In this document: positions 1 to 9,594 of the stretch, in pieces
How the letters are laid out: each line of letters begins with the position of its first letter
Position numbering within the stretch: position 1 is the first letter of the stretch
Notes under the pieces: generated by a model
What the model was told of the DNA's origin: nothing
What the model saw: only the letters and a program-made list of their open reading frames with translations
Databases searched by the model: none
Program-made: the position numbers and the translations under genes
Assembly (NCBI GenBank): GCA_000181795.3
Contig: CM012953.1
Coordinates: 7,985,951 to 8,049,950 of the forward strand
Direction: 5' to 3'
Source of the DNA: Trichinella spiralis
Lineage: Eukaryota; Nematoda; Enoplea; Trichinellida; Trichinellidae
DNA: 64,000 bases

Positions 1-427
1 TGGAGAAATTGAAAACGCATTTGCTACGAAGATTTATTCATCTTTGCACTACCCATTTGATGTTGCAAAAAGAATAATCGGTCCTAATAGCTTAACTGTA
101 AAAGCGATACAAAATATTTGTGAATGTCGTATCCAGCTGCTACATGAAGAAAATAACACGATAAAAGTAATGGCATTCGCTGAAAATGATTATGATAGCA
201 TCTTGATGTTCAAACTTTGGAAAGCGTTTCAATGCATTAATTGCCTACTTGAAATCCATCCATTTTATAAAGACGTTGTGGGAGAAATTCAGCAGGCGGA
301 TTTTCAGTTTTGGGAACGTCAAATGGAAATTATTTTCAATAGTCTTCCAATTATTTCCAGTCTGCCAGTGTCACAGAATGATGCCACCTTTACTGTTTCC
401 AGTGAAAATTTAAAAAGGACGTGCTAA
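1..427 (+). CDS. KH-domain protein, 3' part only (cut by window edge)
   Basis: The reading frame is open from base 2 to a TAA at 425-427, so only the C-terminal about 141 residues are seen and the start lies outside. The segment reads as a KH fold: KIYSSLHYPFDVAKRIIG is followed by a GPNS loop in the position of the GxxG RNA-binding loop, then TVKAIQNICECRIQLL. Spacing and the GP start of the loop recall the maxi-KH of STAR proteins, but the usual GPRG is degenerate, so family placement is inference. The tail is acidic to neutral with no further domain I recognise. An AATAAA lies near 657-664, about 230 bases past the stop, and could be the polyadenylation signal. RNA binding is likely; the target is unknown. 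Confidence 0.5.
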   Translation, partial: GEIENAFATKIYSSLHYPFDVAKRIIGPNSLTVKAIQNICECRIQLLHEENNTIKVMAFAENDYDSILMFKLWKAFQCINCLLEIHPFYKDVVGEIQQADFQFWERQMEIIFNSLPIISSLPVSQNDATFTVSSENLKRTC

Positions 428-1641
428 TTGTATTTATAAATTTTGTTGTTTTAATGTTACTGAATGCATGAAAAATGCTTCATCATTTTGAATGATTTTA
501 TTATTATCTTACTTCTTACCCAACAGTTTCTGTTGTTTATCATATTCACAATTCATTCTAATAATTCATAGCTAATTTTAATTTTGTAATGATGTTTCTT
601 ATTTGGCATTACTCTTTATCATAATTTTTCAATGTTCAAAGTTGAAAGTGCATTATCAAATAAATAATAAAATTTAAATTTTTGCTGTATTGTCCAGAAA
701 ATGGTAGTGAATCTGAGCATAAATTTTACTTACAGTAGCTCGCATTGCTATTGTTGTTTTCAGGGTTTATTTTTCATATTTTGTTTTTGCGGTTTCAGTG
801 ACTTTGTGTGAAGCCTTTCCATTTGCTTCAGTTGTTTTATGCATGATTTCGCCAACAAGGACTTATTTCAATGCATTTTAAATGCTTGGCTTGAACAGCA
901 GACAGAAAAGTTATATTCAGTCTTATAGAATTTTAGTAGAAATTGATTTTCTATTTCTGATCTTTTGAGCAGAATCTAGTATTGGATCTCAGTAGTTTGT
1001 GGATCAGTTTCTGAAAGTTTCGAATGTTGACGTTAAAAGAAGAAATGCTGATTTTAGTTGTTTCCCCACTTCTCAATTGTGATGATCCTGCGGCCACTTT
1101 GGACGTACAACATTGTTCGTTAAATTTTGTGCTTAAAAACAAATATAAACTGAGCAAATGAAGCTAAACATGGAGCTTAAGTATACTTATACTGGAATTG
1201 TACAATTAATTCTCGCTAACGCAAAAGCAAAAGTCATAGTAAAGATTTTTTACCATTAAAGGAAATATGCACTATTCCACATTATATCCTAAAAAGCCTT
1301 TGTCTTGAAAAATGCGACATTTTATTATTTATGCCCATGTAAAGGAATTTAGTGGTTGTGCATCCATATTCAGGAAAACTTTGATTTAAAACAATCATCC
1401 AATAACTGATCAAAGCTGAATAGCTAATCAAATGGCAAAAGTCAATGGCCAATTACCGATGAAACGCCGTAAAGCCTATCAGCGAACAACCAATCACAAG
1501 AAGAGGTGGGTGATCGGACGAAATCGGAATGGCTTGTTTAATTATGGAATTGCATGCTTGAAAAAGTCTTGATGCATAAGTGAAACTATGCGGCAAGCAT
1601 AATTTGCTGTCGAAAAATTTATTGAAAATATGATCAAAGAA
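428..1641. other. intergenic, no gene seen
   Basis: Between the KH gene and the tail-to-tail BUB1-like gene I see no supported coding region. A 68-codon minus-strand frame at 951-1157 has no splice or family support. The polyadenylation signal of the KH gene sits near 660 and that of the BUB1-like gene (TTTATT on +, 1618-1623) lies just below its stop. Confidence 0.5.
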
Positions 1642-4385
1642 CTATGCAACTAACTGTCGAAGCGATTCAACTTGACGGGCCAGGAAGAAGCACTGCTCAG
1701 CTAAACAACTGGAGAACAAGCGAATTGCTTCATCCAGTTGCTGCTCAATATCTGATCCGATATTCAGAAACGTATCAAATAGCCAGCTCCACATTTTAGC
1801 ATCCCAGCTGCACCTTGTAGATATGTTCGCAGACCAGTGATCACTTGTTGGAAATTTAAATGCGTCGAGTCGACATCCAAATATCAGCCAATGAACGCTG
1901 TTCAACAAACCGAAGCAGTCAATCTTAAAAACAGCAAACAATGAAATAATTGACGGTGGGAATAAAAATACAATAAAACAAGCATACCTGAAAAGTCCAA
2001 GGTTTCTTGTCGCGCATTTCGCAGCAAAGTAAGTGGTCCACATGCTGTTCATGTACAAATTTGTAACCCTCTGGCAACAGATTCAAGTCGACGGCATTGC
2101 CAAAGTCTGCGATCTGCAGACAAGCCGCGGAACATTGTATCCAAAAATCGGCCTGATCGGCTGCTTCGATTTGTTGTTTGCTCAGATCAATACCCAAAAA
2201 CAGAAACGCTTCCGGGCGAATATTGCCATGGATTACCTTACAGCGGCATAAGTGACGGAGAATCTTCAGCATGTCCAACGTGAAGAATGCGGCCGTGGCT
2301 TCGCGCAGACCGTCCCTAGGCCAGCCTTTCCGAAAGGCCAATTCCGCTAGTGTAAATCGGGATCCAAATGCCAAAGTGATTAAGGAACCATCTGAAAACG
2401 AATGAGCACAAAGAAGACGCTGTACAGCGTTCCCATTACTAGAACAATCGTCATCTTGATTCAGCCGCTTCAGCACAACTATCTCACGCAGCATCTGATC
2501 CTTGGAATGGAAAACTTTGACGCTCAGCAATTGATTGGGCTCGTCCAGATGTTGACAGAGGAACATGTCTTGCAACGGCATTACCGATAAAATATTGTAT
2601 TTCTGCTTTTCAATCAGCAACATACACCCGACATTCACTTTTGGACTTCTGCAAGGATGTTCATGATAATCGCTAGCTTCGACAGCAGCACAAGCCAGAG
2701 CTTCGTACTTCACCAGCTGTTGCTCGTCCAAATGAACAGAGTCTATGCAAATAAAAAATTTAAACAATTCACCAAATCATCTTACTACAAGGAGCAAATT
2801 ATCAAAATCAAAATTTTCTCTCATTCCTACTTTCAACGTTTTCTTTTTCAGAAAAACGTGCCAGTTTGTTTTTGGTGTTGCACTCAGGTTTAATTTTAAA
2901 CACACTGGTCACGTCACCAATTTGAGAAAAATGTAAAAAACTCGACTGCGAAAATGCATTTCCAGATACAAACGATTCACGATGATCAGCTACCATCGTG
3001 ATATTTTTCATCTCGTCAAAATCCACTCTACAATTTAATAATGTAAACAACAACAGCTATCTGCCAGAAGTTATAACTGCAAATAATGAAATTACTTCAG
3101 TGTACTTTCGGAAGCTTTCGAAGACTCGTCTGTTGTGGTTTTGTTAAATATTGTTGACGTAGACAAAAAACTGCGATATCCTTTCCTCGATGTAGGTGTG
3201 GCAGTAACAGTAAAATTTGCATCAGGAGTGTGAGATACACGCGGTGTCGATACATATTTCGAACCAATTTGCGTGTACATTCCGACGAATGTATTTTCCA
3301 TAGGTTGAGCAATCTTTTCACTCTTGGCTACATTTCGTGAGGCTTTTGGATGAAAAATAATAAATCAAAATATGCAGTTAAACATGCACACTAACTAAAT
3401 CATAATGATCAGCAATCTAAATGTTATTAACATTGCATTGTTGTGAACTAATATGACTTAATAAAAGCAGCCTTGTGCATATAACACAGAACATAAAAAT
3501 TCTCATAAATTATAACAAGCACTTATGAGTAAAGAAAACAGCAACACTGTATCATTATACCATTTTGAAAATAATAAAAATTAAGATATTTTTCCACAAT
3601 AAACAAATTTAGTCTGTGCTCTTTAAATGAGGCAAGAAATTTTTGCTGGTCCTTTTCTTTCAAAAATTTAAATTTAATTTATAAAAATTGTTAAACCTTG
3701 GAAATAAAGAACAATTAGTCCTCGACTGACGACTACGCAGATTTGCGACGGCAGTTCTTATTTAAAAAAGTGCAACAGAACCCTATTATAAAACACAGTT
3801 TAATTGCATATTATGCATAATAATCGTTTAATTATTCATATGATTCATAGGGATCAACAGAACGAACGGAACCCAATCGTAAGTCGAGAACTATCTGTAC
3901 TTCATTTGAACATTAATAAAATAGAAAATATTTAAATTGTTTTTTTTATTTTAATGTTTTTTAAATAAAAAGATTGCTTTTAAGGTATAAAATTTTCATA
4001 TGCAATACTCTAACTAGAGTAACTCGTAAAATTCTCTGCCATGCACACCAGTAAGAGGAATTTTCATGCAAATCGTACAAAGTCATCTTAAAAAAGTAAA
4101 AAATAAAAAATCCTACAGAATTACTATACCAACTAGAAAGCGCTAGAAGCAATATATCCGTTGATGGGAAAAACCTTTTTATCTTATCTTATTTCTTTTC
4201 GATACTTACTCAAACAGCGTGATGCTCTCAGTTCTTCAAAAGATATTTCGCCTGTGGCGCTATTTACCAATTCGTCAGGAAAACAATAAACTTTAACAAA
4301 CTCCTAAATAATAATATTTACTAAAATATAAACAAAAATAACCATATGCTATATAACAATTTTCACTTACACGTTTCCCTGTCAT
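1642..4385 (-). CDS. BUB1: BUB1/BUBR1-family spindle-checkpoint protein, degenerate kinase
   Basis: Spliced minus-strand gene; my exons are 4385-4371, 4303-4210, 3342-3096, 3027-2831, 2742-1988 and 1923-1642. All phases agree and give 529 residues. Exon 2 carries the conserved BUB1/BUBR1 segment GEISFEELRA. The C-terminal half is a BUB1-type kinase fold: LLSVKVF (lysine strand), CKVIHGNIRPEAFLFLG (catalytic loop), CLQIADFGNAVDL (DFG), then KPWTFQ joined across the intron to IDCFGLLNSVHWLIFG. The catalytic Asp of the usual HGDIKPDN is Asn and the Mg-binding Asn is missing, which suggests a pseudokinase. The start ATG at 4385 has an in-frame stop upstream in the same exon, so no TPR region precedes it. 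Intron 2 is the least certain join; it contains a MITE. TTTATT at 1618-1623 (AATAAA on the minus strand) is a likely poly(A) signal. Confidence 0.85.
3718..3891. mobile_element. MITE with TA target duplication, pogo/mariner-like
   Basis: A 174-bp element lies in intron 2 of the BUB1-like gene. The left end reads GTCCTCGACTGACGA and the right end, reverse-complemented, GTTCTCGACTTACGA, a 15-bp terminal inverted repeat with two mismatches. It is flanked by TA on both sides (3716-3717 and 3892-3893), the target duplication of the Tc1/mariner/pogo superfamily. No coding capacity. The family name is inferred from the TA duplication and the look of the ends. Confidence 0.65.
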
Positions 4386-5008
4386 TTTCTCTAAAATCTT
4401 CTTGTCCTACTGTTTCAATTTCAATTCTTATAAACTGAAAAAAAATATCAAAAAAATAAATACTGTGCATTACATAAATTCAAATTTCAAATTGAAAATT
4501 AAACAAAAAATAAAACTCAGTTTTTCATATATACACTAAATTAGTAAATTAATCACAAACAATCATATACTTTTTAATAAACAGTCATAAATTTTAAGTG
4601 AAGAACAGACACAAAACAAACAATCCCAAATTACATTAACATTTAAAATAACCGAAAGCAAAGCATGAAAGCAGTTCTAAAATTCACTTAACATGAAAAA
4701 CAGGACTCATGTAATAAACTATAAAAAACATACCAATCTCAGATACAAGCAAGCATTAACATTAAAGTCAGCAGAATTTATGCATGCATCAAAATAATTT
4801 CCTAATGGATACTGTAATGTTTTTAAATTAATCTGCTTCAAGTTCACATACTATACTGTCAGTATATTGCCCTACTTTTAATATTATTCTAATTGCAGAT
4901 ATTATAAATATTTTAACTAAATTCAATTTTTTAGTTTACCTTTAATAAATGTAATTAATGAAATAAATTTTCTTCTGTAAAACCAGTATTTTCCGGACGG
5001 AGAGGTAC
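4386..5008. other. AT-rich upstream region of the BUB1-like gene
   Basis: Upstream of the BUB1-like start. A short untranslated piece of exon 1 probably runs to an acceptor-like TTTTTTTTCAG near 4436-4446 on the minus strand, which could be a trans-splice site. I see no other gene. Confidence 0.4.
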
Positions 5009-5482
5009 TGTAGCCCCAAGTCTGCAGGTCTTCAGTTCAAAATGCGGAGCGAATCGCTACGCTGCGCCAGAAGCGGCTCCACTGTCATTCATCATACTAA
5101 ATCTGCTCGAACGAAGAATGAATGTCCCGGCAAGCCAACCACCAGCAATATCCGAGTCAGCTCGGCGCCCCGGTCCAGCGACTTTCCGTCGAGGCCGGCC
5201 TCCGCGTGCTATATAAACTCGTTGTCTTGACATGTTTCAGTTGAATGTGTGAGTAGCGTTTGTGTGTGCAAATTCGAAGTGAGGGAAGTCAATTCTAGCG
5301 GAAAGCGAAGAACGAGAGGAAGAGCAAGCTGAGAAAGACTGCTGAGTTTCGAATTGTGCCGGCATCTAGTGGTCGTTGTTGGAGTTGTGAACTTAAGTAA
5401 TAAATCTCTTTACGGATCATTTGTGTTTTCCTGGTCGGCACTTTTGCTAGAACTTGAGTAGCCGCTAACGTCCATATCTACA
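5009..5482 (+). mobile_element. solo-LTR-like remnant, LTR retrotransposon fossil
   Basis: A GC-rich 474-bp block begins TGTAG and ends CTACA, a perfect 5-bp inverted terminal repeat of LTR type. A TATA motif (CTATATAAAC, about 5209-5218) is followed about 190 bp later by AATAAA (5400-5405), the order expected of an LTR promoter and polyadenylation site. Flanking bases GTAC and GTGC are only similar, so the target duplication is uncertain. No second copy or internal genes are seen, so it looks like a broken relic. Family not resolved (Gypsy or BEL type possible). Confidence 0.5.
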
Positions 5483-5640
5483 GTGCACTACCTGAGCATC
5501 AGGAAGTTGTTCCCCAAGAATTGGCGAAACACAGTGTACCAAATCCCTTTACTACAAAATGTTGTTTGTATAATACAGAATGTATTCAAAAAAGTCTACT
5601 TAAAAAGATAATTTGAGGAAAATGTTGCTTTAAAGTTTTT

Positions 5641-6294
5641 GTTCCGGACGGAACGGCACCGACCTCGTCGGTGACACACCCATGAGCCGGTGCTCATGAG
5701 ATGCGGGCTTGGGCAAGATCAATGTGCGCGCAAGGCCGGATAAATCGCTATCGCCGTGGGATCGGGGTCAAACGAGACCCCTGCGGTGCCCAGGTGTAAC
5801 GAGCCCCTCTCTCGGACAGGCTCATTTACCTCCGTAATCGCGCTATTAGCACATTCGTCGCTAGGCGATGACGAGCCAATGTCGACCGGTGGGTTTCCCC
5901 GCGCGGTCATCTCCGCTTGGCTTCCGCCGGCTTTGCTTCCCTTTCTTCCGGCTTCGCGCTTTTCCGATGACATTATAACAATCAAAAGACAGATAGAGAG
6001 TATAGTGTTTATCAGCAACTACGAACAAAGACCATCCAGAATGCGTCACAGCAAGCTTTCCGAACTAACCACAACCACACTCCTTTCCATCCAAGCACTA
6101 CCGTAATCCTTCTCCGATCTTCAAGTCTAAATCCGCTTACGGTACTTCATCTTTTTTCCGCTTCGTTGTCTGGACAAATAGAGATGTTAGCTCAGGCCGC
6201 GTCCGCTACATAGGTTTTAAATTGTTCGCGAGGCAATGGCTTCTTGCGCAAACAACGCCGGCAACGGGTTAACCGACGACCTTGGAGAAGCAGC
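5641..6294. other. GC-rich, probably transposon-derived segment, unidentified
   Basis: Base composition differs sharply from the AT-rich surroundings. The left end holds hairpin-prone sequence (ACCGACCTCGTCGGT near 5659-5673; GAGCCGGTGCTC near 5683-5694). TTCCGGACGGA occurs here (5642-5652) and again at 4991-5001 just left of the LTR-like block, suggesting related element ends. A minus-strand frame runs to about 5719 with Ser/Ala-rich sequence but no motif I recognise. It lies directly before a BEL/Pao LTR and is likely part of the same fossil cluster. Confidence 0.4.
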
Positions 6295-7214
6295 TGTCGT
6301 AACGGAACCGCCAAATGGCCACCGGGCGCCGCGGACTAACGGAGATGAAAGGTTCCGAACCCAGGCGATTTACTGAAGTCGACGGTGATTTAAATAGGCG
6401 CCTCAGATAACGAACGTCCCGCGCGGCGAGCAAGTTGCCCATTGGCAGTTCGATTGAACCATCCGCCAGGCCGCTGACCCCGGGGCTCTATACATAGAGC
6501 CATGTACAGCGCCGCCGATAGTGTAGTAATCGAGAGTAGTAGTAGTACGCGTAGCGCGTAGAGCGGTAGCGCATCGTGGAAGCACAGCCTGAGAACCCCG
6601 AAGACGAAGTCAACCGAAGAAGATTGAAGCCAGCCACGAGGTGAGGACACGAAGGGCAACTTACGTCCGAGAAGGTTACGCTCGTGTCTGCACATTTATA
6701 CAGTGCACTGTCACTTTGTCTGACTAGCGAACGTGTGGCAAAATTGTACTTGATTATTACTTACTGTTTGCTGTAACTTGCCGTTACATTTTGGTCCTCT
6801 GAGCCGGATCAATTCGAAGAACACTACCTATGGATAGTGACGACATTGGCGTCAGCTGCGAAGGCCCATTCCAAGAAGCTCGCAGCTAACAAGGATCGGT
6901 TGAACTGATTACTGGCAGAACTCGATGAGTTGTGCGCAGGGTCGGCCGACGTCTACGAGATCGAGGAGCAGGTCGCCATGACGGAGGAGACCTACCGGGC
7001 GGCAGAGGCACTCCAGGCCGAATTGGAATTGGACCTGGAGGGAGAAGAGCATCGGTCCGCGATAAACGACTGGGCAAGATGCCGTCAGCGCTACCGATAC
7101 GGGAGATCCCAAGCGCGCACAATAATTGAGGAGGCGCGCGGAGAACGCTCTACGGGTGATGACCGCAGCAGTTCTGGCAGGGCCGGAAACGGGAAGCTGC
7201 CGGAGATCATCATA
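6295..7214 (+). mobile_element. BEL/Pao LTR retrotransposon fossil: one LTR plus 5' internal part
   Basis: A GC-rich LTR of about 494 bp runs from TGTCGTAACGG (6295) to CCGTTACA (6788), with matching inverted ends. Directly after it comes TTTTGGTCCTCTGAGCCGG, the primer-binding-site context typical of BEL/Pao elements. It is followed by gag-like coding sequence on the + strand, rich in Ala, Glu and Arg, up to about 7214. No pol genes or second LTR are present in the window, so the copy is broken and truncated. Divergence could not be measured because there is no partner LTR; age is unknown. Confidence 0.6.
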
Positions 7215-7688
7215 AATTTTTAAAAACTGACAAATAATTAACTGCCCATTTCTGAAGACAGAACTATCAGAAGACACTTTTAAATGCAAATCATTGAGGA
7301 GTTTTCAAAGTGTTCTCATGAACGACATTTGTTCTATTCCACGTCTGAATTTGTCTCTTTTGTACTTTGTGTATTATTCAGAAAACAGAATTTGTAATTT
7401 TGTTTTCTATAACTAAATATTTATTAAAACTAAAAGTTCTGCTGTGGTAAAGGACCAATACTTCAGATACTTTTTAATTGAAAATATCATTCGATATCTA
7501 TTATATTTTGTAAATATTTGAAAGGTAGTGTAATGACTACTTTGTAAAGGAAAAAAATTGAAAAGCTTCGAGCAGTTTCGTTTATATGTACTTTATTATG
7601 GTCCATTAGAAGTGAAATACAAGTATAATATACAGCAATGCATTGTATAGTGTCTGTAGTAATGTGTAGTTCTACTTTAATGAAATAA
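7215..7688. other. intergenic
   Basis: AT-rich DNA between the retroelement cluster and the 3' end of the next minus-strand gene. TTTATT at 7592-7597 (AATAAA on the minus strand) is a plausible polyadenylation signal for that gene. Nothing else seen. Confidence 0.4.
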
Positions 7689-8775
7689 TCAATTAGAAGA
7701 TATTGAAGATAAAGTGGCGTTTCGAATTGTATCATATTGTAACATGCTACTCAGAGACTGGACTATGTTGTTCAGAATATGATCAAGTAGTGGTTGTATT
7801 TGGGGTGTGAAATTTGATTCACCACATTCGTAAAGTTGCTCTACAAATGCTTTTTGTTCCATCGTTTTATGAGCCTCTTTTTCCAGAAAGGCTAAGTCAG
7901 AGATAAGATTTTGAATTTCTGTCGTCTCCAAGCTGAAAATTCATTTTTATATTACTTGCTGTTTTACGAAAAAGCATTAGCAACAGACCTGTCTATGCAA
8001 ATTTGTTTAATCTGTTCAACAATATCCAACATTTTTGGCCGGCTATCGTTCAGACTGTTTTTCAGCGTTTCCAAACAATATTCTGTTTCTGCTTTTGCCT
8101 CAGGGTAACAAGTGTCATCATCTTTTACCACTTGTCCAATATGAATTGCCTGAAATCTGTACGAACATTTTATTGAATATTAATCAAAAGACTGTAATGT
8201 GTATTAGAATTCTTACATCCAAGATTCTGTTGCTGGTTTTATTTCTAAAAGTGTAGAAAAATATTCACTTTTTTCGACTTTTCCATAAATAAGACCCAAC
8301 TGAGTTAATATAAAATTCATCCCCATCGTTAACATCTCATAGCCTGTTCTGATAAAGCAGTCGGTAATTTCATTGACGACATTCATGTCAACATTTTCGA
8401 GAGCTGCGAGTTCAGAATTTTGCTTCAATATAAACTGATAGCATTCAGTTCTAAACAGAACAAACTAATTTTTAAACTTTTTACAATATTTATTGTTATA
8501 CATATATATATATATATATATAACAGCTTAATATAATTAAAAATAAAATAATATTTTAATTTTTTAATTGCTTACTGTTGGATACATTGCAATGAATCTT
8601 CTAAATTATCAATATTTTCGAATTCTTCCACGAGTGGAATAAAATTTTCCAAGAAACATGTCATATATTGTAAAGTACTGTTAATAGCGGACGACTGATC
8701 ACTTCCATTTACTTCTGTCATCAAAAGAAGTAACAATCCGTAGATTACAGCAAACGTACAACACTTTCCAGCCAT
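7689..8775 (-). CDS. orphan secreted helical protein with signal peptide
   Basis: Four exons on the minus strand: 8775-8576, 8450-8217, 8156-7989 and 7932-7689. Every junction is phase 2 with GT-AG borders, giving 281 residues. The start MAGKCCTFAVIYGLLLLLM is a clear signal peptide ending near VNGSDQ. The rest is rich in Leu, Glu and Ile, apparently all helical, with scattered Cys pairs (LQCIQQTEC, NEITDCF, DDTCYPE, TEYCLE, QICID, LYECGE) and several N-glycosylation motifs. I do not recognise the family; nematode-specific secreted families have this look. All introns being phase 2 may reflect internal duplication of a helical unit, but no strong repeat is visible. A secreted or lumenal role is inferred from the signal peptide only. 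Confidence 0.75.
8501..8522. repeat. (TA)n microsatellite
   Basis: About 22 bp of alternating TA lies in the first intron of the secreted-protein gene. Confidence 0.8.
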
Positions 8776-9393
8776 TTCAATTGTGACACTTTTAATAATA
8801 AACAAAATAATTTATGCTGATGAACTAACTGTATTCCGCTCCCGTAATTTTGTTAGCTCTTTGAAAACGCAATGTTTTTTTGACATAGTTTTATAATGAT
8901 GGAAGCTTTATTAAAATATTTTCAATTTTTCTCAAACTAGATTTCACATCAGTTAACTGTAGTAATAAACTGGAAGTATAATGTACAATAAAAAATGAGA
9001 AACTAGCACGAACAATGATATTTTTTAAATGAATAAGTGCGATTAATGTTGTCTAGATTTGTTTGTGATTAAAACAATTATATATATATATATGATCAAT
9101 TCAAAGCCAAGTGTAACGCATTATTATCGAATGCTATTGCAATGTAAGCTATACAAATCGAGCTTGTACAGGAAGGAGAAAAATGAACTTACAAAGTGGA
9201 ATAAAAACTTACATTTTTCAAACAGTGGTTTGTTTTTATGTAAATGTGTTGAATGAAACTCAAACTGAGAAAAAACATTTTTTCCAAGATTTAAATTAAT
9301 ATTTAAAAGAGAATTATTTATCAGAAAAGAAAAACAAATAGCATTGTTTGACCAGATAAGAATTACTCATCAAGCGGTGCAGTTCATAGCATG
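8776..9393. other. intergenic with AT repeats
   Basis: Upstream region of the secreted-protein gene. It contains a short (TA)n run near 9078-9092 and no supported gene. A 65-codon + frame at 9059-9256 has no support. Confidence 0.4.
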
Positions 9394-9594
9394 TCAACTT
9401 TTTCTTGCGTTTATGTCCTTTAAGCTGATAGTATGCGAGTTCAAAATATTTAACTTTTTTGCATTTGTATGATTCTCAAATTCCAATCTGCGACCTCTGG
9501 AGTCATTCGAATTACAAAAATGAAATATACAAGGAAGCATAAAAAATATGACAAATAAAATGAATCCGAAAAATTTACTCGTTAAAGTTGACAT
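9394..9594 (-). CDS. possible small secreted/membrane peptide ORF overlapping SPOUT1 3' end
   Basis: A 66-codon frame starts at an ATG inside the last codons of SPOUT1, overlapping it by 20 bp in another frame, and ends in the 3' flank. The N-terminus SKFFGFILFVIFFMLPCIF is strongly hydrophobic like a signal peptide or anchor. It is followed by CNSNDSRGRRLEFENH, which carries an RGRR dibasic-type site. It could be a dicistronic small ORF or a chance frame; no homologue comes to mind. Confidence 0.25.
   Translation of the reverse strand: MSTLTSKFFGFILFVIFFMLPCIFHFCNSNDSRGRRLEFENHTNAKKLNILNSHTISLKDINARKS

Noticed and set aside
951-1157. 68-codon minus frame
   Set aside because: No signal, splice or family support in an AT-rich spacer.
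3961-4152. Possible extra BUB1-like exon with TTTTTTAAG acceptor (MTLYDLHENSSYWC)
   Set aside because: Adding it breaks the phase between exons 2 and 3, and it shows no BUB1-family motif.
8501-8522. TA repeats as promoter TATA elements
   Set aside because: This and the runs near 9080 and 62615 are simple microsatellites; one lies inside an intron.
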